From Cyclobacteriaceae bacterium (GTDB taxonomy: Bacteria > Bacteroidota > Bacteroidia > Cytophagales > Cyclobacteriaceae): a stretch of DNA of 46,407 bases. Under the pieces are notes generated by a model that made no database searches, was not told the origin of the DNA, and saw nothing but the letters and a program-made list of their open reading frames with translations. Made by a program: the position numbers and the translations under genes. The DNA lies in assembly GCA_947458475.1 (NCBI GenBank), contig CANGZP010000012.1, forward strand, positions 1-46,407. Direction: 5' to 3'. Of this stretch, positions 16,696 to 24,244 are shown in pieces (positions within the stretch are counted from its first letter, which is position 1; every line of letters starts with the position of its first letter).

Positions 16696-18203
16696 GCTTG
16701 GTGCTCGGCCCGGAGAAGATCGTTGCTAGTCTTCACGGGATTGAAGGTCAGAATTGGAACTTCTACGAAAAGTGTGTTCCAATCAGCCATGGCTCCATTC
16801 CATAAACCTGGTAGCTCCAAAGCCTTCAATACCTTTCCATTTTTAGATTTTTCCGTGATAAATCCCGTATTCATGTCTCTAAATTGGAGCAAGTCAAATG
16901 CATTTCCTTTGTAATCACGTGTAGCACAGACCAAATCCACTGGGTTAAAATGGGTAGAGGCCTGCAAATGCGCCAAGGATTCAGGATTTGACGGGTCAAT
17001 TTGGGCTGTTTCTAGAATTTGAAGGGACTGCGTTCCATCCTTTTCTTGGATCCAAAAGGGTCCGCCTCCAGGTTCGCCGGTATTTTTCACCATTCCACAT
17101 ACCCGAATTGGGCGATTAAGTTTGTTCTTAAAAAATGTCGCTTGATCTTCTAGGGTACCTTCTTGGATTGATTCAGGTATTATTCCTCCCAAATCTGTAC
17201 GGTAAACCTGCATCGCAAATTGTACTGAACTGCTGGAAATTTCCAGATCGAGTGCTATTAAAGCTTGGAAGATGCGGGCCTGAACTTCGAGTAACCAGCC
17301 TGCAAGGGCCATTTTGTAGGTTTGGGTAATTGGCTTTAACCGATCTGGAACTACGTTGTCAATGTTTTTAATGAAAATTAAATCTGCTGAAATCTCATTT
17401 AGATTTTCCAAAAGTGCTCCATGACCAGCAGGGCGAAACAAAAGACTGCCATCTTCTTCGAGAAAAGGGGCATTCAAAGCATCTACCGCAATGGTGTCCG
17501 TAGATTTTTTTTGATGTGAAAAACTAACCTTGAATTCTAAGCCACTTTGTTGCTCAAGCTTAGGAAGATGCTTGTGTATTTCCGAGATAAATCCTGCTTC
17601 ATGTTCTGGCGAAACCGTAAAATGAATTTGGACCCGATTGTCCTTGCCAACACCATACTGGATTCCTTCCACTAAATGCTCTTCGGCAGGACATCTATTT
17701 TCATCCGGATAGGCATGAAAGCGTAAAAGCCCTTTGGGTAAGTTTCCATACCCCAATCCTGAATCAGTGAGTAAGCTGGCTACTAGCTTTTTATATTCCT
17801 TTTTTTCTAAGAGGCTTGCTATGGATTCACCTTGCTGTTGGAGCTGCGCATCCAAGTCTTGGTAAAAGGCAAAATGCTGGATTTGAGAAATAAATTTCTG
17901 TGTAAATCCATCCAATTCATTTCCATCCGTTTCTAAAAATGAAAACAGGTCTTTGAACATCCTGCTGGCCGCTCCCGAAGCAGGAACAAATTTAACAAGC
18001 TCTAATTCCGAGGCTCTTTTTTCAAAATAGCTTTGGTAATCCTTCACTTGACTCTCCGACCAGACTTGTATGCCTCGAGCTGGAGTAGCTGGAGCCACCA
18101 GGCTCAAAAAGGGGAAACCTTGCTTAAAGCTTTCCAGTTGCATTTGAACTGTTCCAATTTGCTTGCCTTGTGCGGTGATTTTTTGGGAGAGAATTGCGTC
18201 CAT
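16692..18203 (-). CDS. DUF4301 protein, possible nucleotidyltransferase-fold enzyme (503 aa)
   Basis: This is a soluble protein of the DUF4301 family, known mainly from Bacteroidota and without an assigned function. Several motifs resemble the UDP-sugar pyrophosphorylase / GT-A nucleotidyltransferase fold. VPASGAASRMFKDL (73-86) looks like the nucleotide-binding G-x-G-(S/T)-R-(L/M) loop. PKGLLRFH (156-163) and CPAEEHLVEGIQY follow like the sugar-binding part. FTVSPEHE (195-202), FRPAGHGALLENL (256-268) and FIKNIDNVVPD (277-287) match the order S..H, P-x-G-H/N-G and (V/I)-D-N of UDP-GlcNAc pyrophosphorylases. These resemblances are seen, but the enzymatic role is inferred. It lies downstream of pxpABC on the same strand, 94 bp away, so co-transcription is possible. 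Confidence 0.85.
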   Translation of the reverse strand: MDAILSQKITAQGKQIGTVQMQLESFKQGFPFLSLVAPATPARGIQVWSESQVKDYQSYFEKRASELELVKFVPASGAASRMFKDLFSFLETDGNELDGFTQKFISQIQHFAFYQDLDAQLQQQGESIASLLEKKEYKKLVASLLTDSGLGYGNLPKGLLRFHAYPDENRCPAEEHLVEGIQYGVGKDNRVQIHFTVSPEHEAGFISEIHKHLPKLEQQSGLEFKVSFSHQKKSTDTIAVDALNAPFLEEDGSLLFRPAGHGALLENLNEISADLIFIKNIDNVVPDRLKPITQTYKMALAGWLLEVQARIFQALIALDLEISSSSVQFAMQVYRTDLGGIIPESIQEGTLEDQATFFKNKLNRPIRVCGMVKNTGEPGGGPFWIQEKDGTQSLQILETAQIDPSNPESLAHLQASTHFNPVDLVCATRDYKGNAFDLLQFRDMNTGFITEKSKNGKVLKALELPGLWNGAMADWNTLFVEVPILTFNPVKTSNDLLRAEHQA

Positions 18204-18297
18204 GACTTGAATTTATAATTTGGCTCAGGATTTCAAGATAAATTACTTCCTGCTAATCCTCAACAATTGCTTAGAATTTATTTGAAACCAGAATGCG

Positions 18298-19167
18298 TTA
18301 GTGGGAAGAAAGAAGTTGAAATCGGATGGAATCGCCAACCTTTTTCTGAGCTAATCGAGATTGTGCATCTTCGCTAAGTTGCAGGATCCGTGGATAGCCT
18401 CCCGTAACACCTGCATCACGCATCAGGATAATGATTTTCCCCCCAGGTGTCAGCTGTACAGTTCCAGGAAAAACTGGGTTGGTAGGAAGGTCATCCAATT
18501 CGTTGGCCACCAATTCTTCCAACTGTATTCCCATTCGATTGCTCAATTTGGAAAGGTGAACCGGCTGGTCAAGGAGGATGCGCTGTTGATCAGCTGATAA
18601 AAGTGCCCAATCTGGACCCGGATAGGCATGGATAGCTTCAGGTTCAAACCAGTCCGTAGCCCATTTTGGTTTTGCTTGAAGGGCAGATTTAGATTGAGTT
18701 GGAAGGTAGTGTAAGCATTCACCCGTAGCTCGTGTTGCTGTTCCAGTGATGGATACAAAATCACTTCCTGAACCCAAGTACTTTTCGACCTGAAAGCCAC
18801 CTTCAATGCAGAGATACAATCTGGCTCCAGTATGGAATGGCCCAATCTCTAGGAGATCCCCGGCATCTAGGGCAATAAGGGAAGGATTTGAAATACTTAC
18901 TTGATTGACAGTAATAGCCGCAGCTGCGCCTGCTAATGCAATACGACAGGGGGCTTCAAATTTGATTTTGAGACCGGGTTGGGCCATTTCCAAGGCCACG
19001 GCTTGGCTTGGGTTTTTAAGTAAGTGGTTGGCCCAGTGATAGCTATGCAAATCCATGGCTCCAGATCTCGGGATGCCATAGTTAGACCCAAGTGCCCTTC
19101 CTTCATCCTGTAAAGAGGTTCCAGGGGGGCAACGCAAAAGTTGGGCTATTCCGAGGATGGTATTCAT
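18298..19167 (-). CDS. pxpC: 5-oxoprolinase subunit C
   Basis: PxpC is one of the two subunits that partner PxpA in ATP-dependent opening of 5-oxo-L-proline (pyroglutamate) to glutamate. Family features: GTSLQDEGR near the N-terminus, YGIPRSGAMDLHSYHWANHLLKN, and RMGIQLEE...PVFPGTVQLTPGGKIIILMRDAGVTGGYPRI in the cyclophilin-like C-terminal region. The 289-aa length is normal. Upstream in-frame codons exist to 19200, but the ATG at 19167 overlaps the pxpB stop as ATGA and gives the standard N-terminus. It is the last gene of pxpABC. Confidence 0.93.
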   Translation of the reverse strand: MNTILGIAQLLRCPPGTSLQDEGRALGSNYGIPRSGAMDLHSYHWANHLLKNPSQAVALEMAQPGLKIKFEAPCRIALAGAAAAITVNQVSISNPSLIALDAGDLLEIGPFHTGARLYLCIEGGFQVEKYLGSGSDFVSITGTATRATGECLHYLPTQSKSALQAKPKWATDWFEPEAIHAYPGPDWALLSADQQRILLDQPVHLSKLSNRMGIQLEELVANELDDLPTNPVFPGTVQLTPGGKIIILMRDAGVTGGYPRILQLSEDAQSRLAQKKVGDSIRFQLLSSH

Positions 19168-19853
19168 TGCAGGAAGTTTTTTGTATCGGCATCCTTCCAA
19201 TTTTCAAATTGAGAGGCAGTAATGGACACAAATTGGATTTGCTCACCAGGTTTCGCCCAGACCGGGGCTGTTTGTTTTGGATCAAAGAAGGGCAGGGGAC
19301 TTCTTCCAATACTATGCCATCCGCCAGGACTTTGCATCGGGTATATTCCAGTTTGTTTGCCTCCTATGGCAACGGATCCTGCAGGTACTGCCAGAGATGG
19401 TACACTTTTTCTGGGTAAATGAAGTTTCGGCGAAAGGCCATTCAAATAGAAAAACCCAGGTAGAAACCCAAAAAAATGAATCCGGTAAAGCCCTTGGGTA
19501 TGCAATTGGATGACTTCCGCTACACTTAAATTTTTGGATTTGACAAAATCTTCCAAGTCCTGTCCGTATTCGGGATGGTAGCATACGGGAACTTGCCATA
19601 CCTTTTGAGGTAGCGGCTCAGGGCTTAGGTGAAGTGTGTCTACTAGCTGTACAAATTCCTGTTGGGAGGCTAAATTTTTCCACAGCAAACTTAAACGAGT
19701 GAACCCTTGGCGAACTTCCAGAATTGTGCTCGAAAAATTAGTTTGAACATAAGTTAAATAAGCAAATTGAATTGAAAGCAACTCATCAGTGGGTTCCGCA
19801 TTCCATACCAGCTCTCCTAGGATTGGGCTGATGCGTTTATAGCTAGGCTTCAT
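19164..19853 (-). CDS. pxpB: 5-oxoprolinase subunit B
   Basis: PxpB is the KipI/AHS1-type partner of PxpC. The family signature is clear: VPVCYHPEYGQDLEDF (about 117-132), VIQLHTQGLYRIHFFGFLPGFFYLNGL, the PRKSVPSLAVPAGSVAIGGKQTGIYP block and the final SPGGWHSIGRSP motif. About 229 aa, the usual size. Two in-frame starts lie close together (19859 and 19853). The second makes an ATGA overlap with the pxpA stop and is preferred. Bacillus KipI also inhibits the sporulation kinase KinA, which has no counterpart here. Confidence 0.93.
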   Translation of the reverse strand: MKPSYKRISPILGELVWNAEPTDELLSIQFAYLTYVQTNFSSTILEVRQGFTRLSLLWKNLASQQEFVQLVDTLHLSPEPLPQKVWQVPVCYHPEYGQDLEDFVKSKNLSVAEVIQLHTQGLYRIHFFGFLPGFFYLNGLSPKLHLPRKSVPSLAVPAGSVAIGGKQTGIYPMQSPGGWHSIGRSPLPFFDPKQTAPVWAKPGEQIQFVSITASQFENWKDADTKNFLQ

Positions 19854-20596
19854 GACCAATACCGTTTTCTCAAGGTTGGCAAAAAATCAAGGATGCTCGG
19901 ATTGTCCCCATGAAAGCATAGTGTATCTGCTGCAATGGGTAAATATTCCCCGGTATGGCTCAGTAATTTTCCTTCAAAAATTAATCGATTTACCTGGGAA
20001 TCAACTGATTCTAGAGTTTGGAGTAAGGATCCTTCCTGGCTTCGCGGACTTAATTGGTAGTTGGAAGCATAGGATCGATCTGCAAAAACCTCCAATCGAA
20101 TGGGAATGCCCTTCGCCTTAGCTTGCTTTTCCAACTGGGAATGCGGGGGAACAAGCAGAGGAATGCTTGGATAATATTCCGCCAAAAAACCAGTCAGCAG
20201 ACTCGCAAGCCCAGAATCTTTGGCAGCGTCATTGTATAATGCTCCATGAAATTTGATGTGATCTATGGGAATACCATGGGCACTTGCACTCGCCACAAAC
20301 AAGCCGATTTGCTGAGCAATTTGTTTGATTAACTCCTCCGAAGAGATGGATAGCGAGACTCTTCCAAAATTTGCCTGATCGGGATAGGAGGGGTGAGCTC
20401 CTGCTTTTTTGTTGAATTTTTTTGCGAGATGGAGGGAGTCATCCAAACTCGCTTGAGTGCCATAATGTCCTCCACAGGCAAGACTAGCCACATCGATAAA
20501 CGGGAAAATTTCTTCCTCCCAAGCAACACCCTCTCCAAGATCACAGTTGATTTGGGGAAGGAAAAGAGGTTTTTCAAGTGGATTGGAGTCAGCCAT
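19850..20596 (-). CDS. pxpA: 5-oxoprolinase subunit A
   Basis: PxpA (LamB/YcsF family) supplies the ring-opening site of 5-oxoprolinase. Diagnostic segments: INCDLGEG near residue 17, ASLACGGHYGT (about 38-48), KKAGAHPSYPDQANFGR (about 63-79), HIKFHGALYNDAAKD (about 112-126), EVFADRSY and the C-terminal TLCFHGDNPS. The 248-aa length is normal. It begins 21 bp after a small lipoprotein gene and is coupled to pxpB through an ATGA overlap. Together the three cytoplasmic subunits recycle pyroglutamate that forms from glutamine, glutathione and N-terminal peptide residues. Confidence 0.95.
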   Translation of the reverse strand: MADSNPLEKPLFLPQINCDLGEGVAWEEEIFPFIDVASLACGGHYGTQASLDDSLHLAKKFNKKAGAHPSYPDQANFGRVSLSISSEELIKQIAQQIGLFVASASAHGIPIDHIKFHGALYNDAAKDSGLASLLTGFLAEYYPSIPLLVPPHSQLEKQAKAKGIPIRLEVFADRSYASNYQLSPRSQEGSLLQTLESVDSQVNRLIFEGKLLSHTGEYLPIAADTLCFHGDNPSILDFLPTLRKRYWS

Positions 20597-20617
20597 CGAT
20601 CAGAGAGGTCAGCACAT

Positions 20618-20896
20618 TTAAATTAAGATCTCGACCACTATTCCTTTGTCTGGATTTACCACTACACGAATAGGACCCTGGTTATCCTTTGTTTGAAAGA
20701 CCACTACATAATTTCCATCGGTCCAAGCGGCTACTTCAGCCTTTTGCCAATCTCCCTGAATCGACTCTTTTTGAGCAGGACTTAGCGCGGTATAAGCAAT
20801 ATTCCGGTACACATTCAAGGGATCTTCTGGAGATTCTACGGTGCAGGAGAATAAGAGCATGCTCAGAACTGCAAAAAGAACAAGGTTGAATTTCAT
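20618..20896 (-). CDS. Small lipoprotein heading the pxp operon (92 aa)
   Basis: The sequence starts with a lipoprotein signal (LVLFAVLSMLLFSC, Cys18) followed by SPEDP. The 74-residue mature part has one short helix-like stretch (SPAQKESIQGDWQKAEV) and beta-like ends (NYVVVFQTKDNQGPIRVVVNPDKGIVVEILI). I recognise no family. Its stop is 21 bp before the pxpA start and no terminator lies between, so it is probably co-transcribed. A periplasmic or surface role linked to pyroglutamate or peptide uptake is a guess from position only. Confidence 0.8.
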   Translation of the reverse strand: MKFNLVLFAVLSMLLFSCTVESPEDPLNVYRNIAYTALSPAQKESIQGDWQKAEVAAWTDGNYVVVFQTKDNQGPIRVVVNPDKGIVVEILI

Positions 20897-20971
20897 GGCG
20901 GTGAGGGTTTACTTCTCAAATTTGAAAAAAATTCCTTTCTTGACAAGTAGAAAAGCAAATTAGCCAGTAAG

Positions 20972-22126
20972 ATGTCCTTGAGCTCAAAACTTCCGCAGGT
21001 TGGTACGACCATATTCACGACCATGTCAAGAATGGCGCAGGAGGAAAATGCAATTAATTTGGCGCAAGGATTTCCGGGCTTTGGTTCGGACCCCGACTTA
21101 TTGGAGTTGGTGGCCAAGTATACTCGAGAAGGATTCAATCAATATGCTCCCATGTCGGGTGTTTCTGAGTTAAAACAAGCCTTGGCTGCAAAGACTCAAC
21201 TGACCCAAGGCTATTTTCCTAATCCTGAATTGGAGGTGACGATTGTTTCAGGAGCCACAGAAGCCCTTTTTTCGGCTTTTACAGCTGTGGTTCGACCTGG
21301 AGATGAGGTCATTGTTTTGGAACCTGCCTACGATAGCTATGTTCCTGCAATTACTTTGAATGGCGGCATTCCTGTTTTTGTGACTTTGCAATCGCCGGAT
21401 TTTTCTGTGGATTGGGAGCTCGTTGCTTCCAAGATAACTTCAAAAACCCGCGCCATTGTGGTCAATAGCCCCCACAACCCCAGTGGCTATGTTTGGAGTC
21501 AGGTGGATGTAGCTTGTTTGGCTGCACTAGTCGAGCAGCATGGCTTGCACGTCATCAGTGACGAGGTCTATGAGCACATCCTATTTGATGATAGAAGGCA
21601 TATCTCTTTAGGTTCGAATCCACTTTTACGAGAGCGAACCTTCGTTTGTGGATCTTTTGGCAAAACCTTCCACGTGACGGGTTGGAAGATTGGGTATTGT
21701 ATTGCACCTGAAGCCTTAAGTGTCGAATTTCGAAAGATTCACCAGTACCTGACTTTCAGTACGGTGACACCCATTCAATATGCCCTAGCGGAATACCTAG
21801 ACCATCCGAATCGTTACCTTGACTTACCGGCCTTTTACCAAAAGAAACGCGATTTATTTCTAGAAGGCTTGAAAACTACCCCTTTTACCTTTCAAGCGAG
21901 TCAAGGAAGTTTTTTCCAGTTGGTATCCTATGCACATCTTAGCAATAAATCCGATGTGCTGCTAGCCGAACAGATGACTCGGCAACTGAAGGTTGCCTGT
22001 ATCCCCGTATCCGTGTTTTATTCGGATAGGCAGGATGATCAGGTGCTCCGCTTCTGCTTTGCCAAAAAAGAGGAAGAGTTAGAAGAAGCCTTGCGTCGAA
22101 TTCAACAAATAGAAACTCTTTTTTAA
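20972..22126 (+). CDS. Methionine-type aminotransferase (PLP, class I/II)
   Basis: This fold-type I PLP aminotransferase is closest in pattern to YbdL/kynurenine aminotransferase-like enzymes, which prefer methionine, phenylalanine or tyrosine. Seen: INLAQGFPGFGSDPDLLE at the N-terminus, YAPMSGVSELKQAL, SGATEALFSAFTAV, the PLP-contact segment VVNSPHNPSGYVWS (about 163-176), ISDEVYEHILFD (about 195-206) and the Schiff-base lysine in SFGKTFHVTGWKIGY (about 228-242). The 384-aa length is normal. It is divergent from the pxp operon. Producing glutamate from 2-oxoglutarate would link it to that neighbour, but this is inference. Confidence 0.9.
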   Translation: MSLSSKLPQVGTTIFTTMSRMAQEENAINLAQGFPGFGSDPDLLELVAKYTREGFNQYAPMSGVSELKQALAAKTQLTQGYFPNPELEVTIVSGATEALFSAFTAVVRPGDEVIVLEPAYDSYVPAITLNGGIPVFVTLQSPDFSVDWELVASKITSKTRAIVVNSPHNPSGYVWSQVDVACLAALVEQHGLHVISDEVYEHILFDDRRHISLGSNPLLRERTFVCGSFGKTFHVTGWKIGYCIAPEALSVEFRKIHQYLTFSTVTPIQYALAEYLDHPNRYLDLPAFYQKKRDLFLEGLKTTPFTFQASQGSFFQLVSYAHLSNKSDVLLAEQMTRQLKVACIPVSVFYSDRQDDQVLRFCFAKKEEELEEALRRIQQIETLF

Positions 22127-22199
22127 GTTTAGTAAATTATTGAATATTAATTAATTGTATAGTTTAAAATTAATTAAAACTTAAAATCATGACTCACCT

Positions 22200-23063
22200 A
22201 TGAAAACCTGGATTTTTTTCTTGTCTTTTTTAGCTTTTGCAGGGATTTCTAGGGCACAAGAAGTAGCGTTTGAGCAGTGGAAAATCAAGCGAACAGCTGA
22301 GTTGACAGGGGAAGATGGCTGGCTCAATTTAGCAGCATTATTCTGGATGGAGGTTCATTCACCTTACTTGGAAGAGGCAAACTCTACACTTGGCTTTGCA
22401 GAAAAGGTGGGTTCTACTACCTTGGGAAAGTTTGAATTTGGACAGGATTCGGTATGGTTTGTGGGGATGAGTTCAGCCATACAAGAAAAAAATACCGTCC
22501 CTCCAAGCAATAGAATACTCGTTTTTCCAATGGAATACGGGTCAGGAGGAGTTTACTTCAAGAATTGGAAGTGGACGATTATTCAACGAGGAGGTAACTA
22601 TGCGCTCCGTTTGCGTGACCTAAATCATCCGAATCTTCAAAATTTCACTCCTACACCGACTTTTGACTACAATTCCTCCTTTCGATTTCAGGCAAAGTTG
22701 ATTCCTCGCTTCAACCAAACGATTGATATTCCAAATGTATTGGGGCAGGTGATTTCTTGGAAAGTCATTGGAGTGCTTCAGTTTGAATACGAAGGAAAGA
22801 ATAATGAATTGCTGGTATTGGATGAATTGGGAAAGTTGTTTGTAATATTCGCTGATGAGACATCTGCTTTAGAAACCTATCCCACAGGCCGCTACCTGTA
22901 CGTGAATCCTCCAGACTCAAGTGGTATGACTACAGTCGATTTTAATTTTTCCTACAATCCGCCCTGCGCCTACACGGAATTTGCAACTTGCCCCATACCT
23001 CCCAAATCAAATCGACTTTCCTTTGCCGTACATGCCGGAGAAAAGATGCCAAAAGGTCATTAA
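22200..23063 (+). CDS. DUF1684 secreted protein (287 aa)
   Basis: The N-terminus is a Sec signal (TWIFFLSFLAFAGISRAQ). The rest matches DUF1684: an early EDGWLNLAALFWME motif, a beta-rich middle, and the diagnostic C-terminal block VDFNFSYNPPCAYTEFATC followed by PIPPKSNRL, with two conserved cysteines and a KxN motif. No catalytic function has been proven for the family that I know of. The gene follows the aminotransferase by 73 bp of very AT-rich DNA and ends at a strong terminator. Confidence 0.85.
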   Translation: MKTWIFFLSFLAFAGISRAQEVAFEQWKIKRTAELTGEDGWLNLAALFWMEVHSPYLEEANSTLGFAEKVGSTTLGKFEFGQDSVWFVGMSSAIQEKNTVPPSNRILVFPMEYGSGGVYFKNWKWTIIQRGGNYALRLRDLNHPNLQNFTPTPTFDYNSSFRFQAKLIPRFNQTIDIPNVLGQVISWKVIGVLQFEYEGKNNELLVLDELGKLFVIFADETSALETYPTGRYLYVNPPDSSGMTTVDFNFSYNPPCAYTEFATCPIPPKSNRLSFAVHAGEKMPKGH

Positions 23064-23070
23064 CTGGCAT

Positions 23071-23097
23071 AAAAAAAGGGGTAAAACCCCTTTTTTT
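23071..23097. terminator. Bidirectional terminator between convergent genes
   Basis: AAAAAAAGGGG (23071-23081) pairs perfectly with CCCCTTTTTTT (23087-23097) around a TAAAA loop. It serves the DUF1684 gene on plus and overlaps the stop codon of the isomerase-like gene on minus. Confidence 0.9.
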
Positions 23098-24124
23098 AGC
23101 CTAGTGCTTTTCTAGCGTATTCCAAACATTTTTGAACTTCCTTGACGGCATCAGATCCTTGAGGAATTTGGTATTCCAACTCAATCGTCGCTGGGAACTC
23201 ATATTTTTTCTTCCTCATCAGCTGCAGCATCTCCACAATGGGTGTATCTCCAGTTCCCCAGGCAACGTTTGCTTTTCCATTGGTGGGGGTTTTACGATCC
23301 TTGGTGTGCATGCTCAAGATTCTAGCATGATGCTTCTCAATAAGTGGGATCAAATCTGTATGTCCTGCCGCAATGTAATGTCCAGCATCTAGGTTTAATC
23401 CATTTTTGGAGCTTTGTTCAAGTGCAGTATCCCAAAAAGTAAAGGTCTCCTGCTCGTGGCCATGGTAGCCAACAGCCATTTGTTCTTTTTCTCCGATTTT
23501 GCCCAATCGCATCGTCTGGGCATCATTTGATGGATGTTCCAAAGTCACATGGCTTGCACCTAAGGCTTTTGCGGCTCTCATTCCATAGGCAACTTCCAGG
23601 TCAGAGTTGTTTGCTCCAAAGGCATTGGGTTTGAATGCATAAATTGATACCCCAGCATCTTTGTACATTTTACCAAACTGCTCAAACTTCTTCATATCCG
23701 CTCCAGCTCGCCAAGCTGCTACAGTCTTTGTATAGTCAGCACTTTGAGCTTGAAGATCGGTGAGTTCCTTTTTTTCGTCTTCGCTAAGTGCTTCCCCACG
23801 ACGCTGTTTTCCACCCAATTGAAAAACTCGGGATCGATTGAAGGTTGGAGTAGGCATACCAGCAAAACTCTCGGCAGGATCACCCATCAGTTCAATCGAG
23901 GAAATGCCTGAATCCAACACATATTGAAGCGTCGCTTCAGCACTTTGATCTGCCATGGATCGAAACGAGTAGGTGATGCACCCGATCTGAACCCCTTTGA
24001 TTCGAGAATTGGGTTTGCCTAAGGATTTGATTAAGGCTGGTGCTCCTTGGAGCCAAGTAGGGGCCGTAAGGACACCGGCTAATCCTAAGGCAGATTTTTG
24101 AAGAAACTCGCGACGATTTTTCAT
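23096..24124 (-). CDS. Tat-exported sugar phosphate isomerase/epimerase-like protein (342 aa)
   Basis: The N-terminus has a twin-arginine type signal (KNRREFLQKSALGLAGVL), so this AP-endonuclease-2/xylose-isomerase-like TIM barrel is predicted to fold in the cytoplasm and be exported. Metal-ligand segments are recognisable: SIELMGDPAE, HVTLEHPSND, GLNLDAGHYIAAG, ILSMHTKDR and ATIELEYQIP near the C-terminus. Exported homologues are common in Bacteroidota as 'sugar phosphate isomerase/epimerase' and may act on sugars or sugar acids. The true substrate is unknown. Confidence 0.85.
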   Translation of the reverse strand: MKNRREFLQKSALGLAGVLTAPTWLQGAPALIKSLGKPNSRIKGVQIGCITYSFRSMADQSAEATLQYVLDSGISSIELMGDPAESFAGMPTPTFNRSRVFQLGGKQRRGEALSEDEKKELTDLQAQSADYTKTVAAWRAGADMKKFEQFGKMYKDAGVSIYAFKPNAFGANNSDLEVAYGMRAAKALGASHVTLEHPSNDAQTMRLGKIGEKEQMAVGYHGHEQETFTFWDTALEQSSKNGLNLDAGHYIAAGHTDLIPLIEKHHARILSMHTKDRKTPTNGKANVAWGTGDTPIVEMLQLMRKKKYEFPATIELEYQIPQGSDAVKEVQKCLEYARKALG

Positions 24125-24244
24125 GGGCTAGATATGGGCTTTAATTTATAATTTAACAATAAATCCTGGATTGGTTCAAAGTTTTTGATTAACGGCAAAT
24201 AGAAATGTATAGAGCCGGAAGTTTATGGTTCAATCTCTAAAAAT

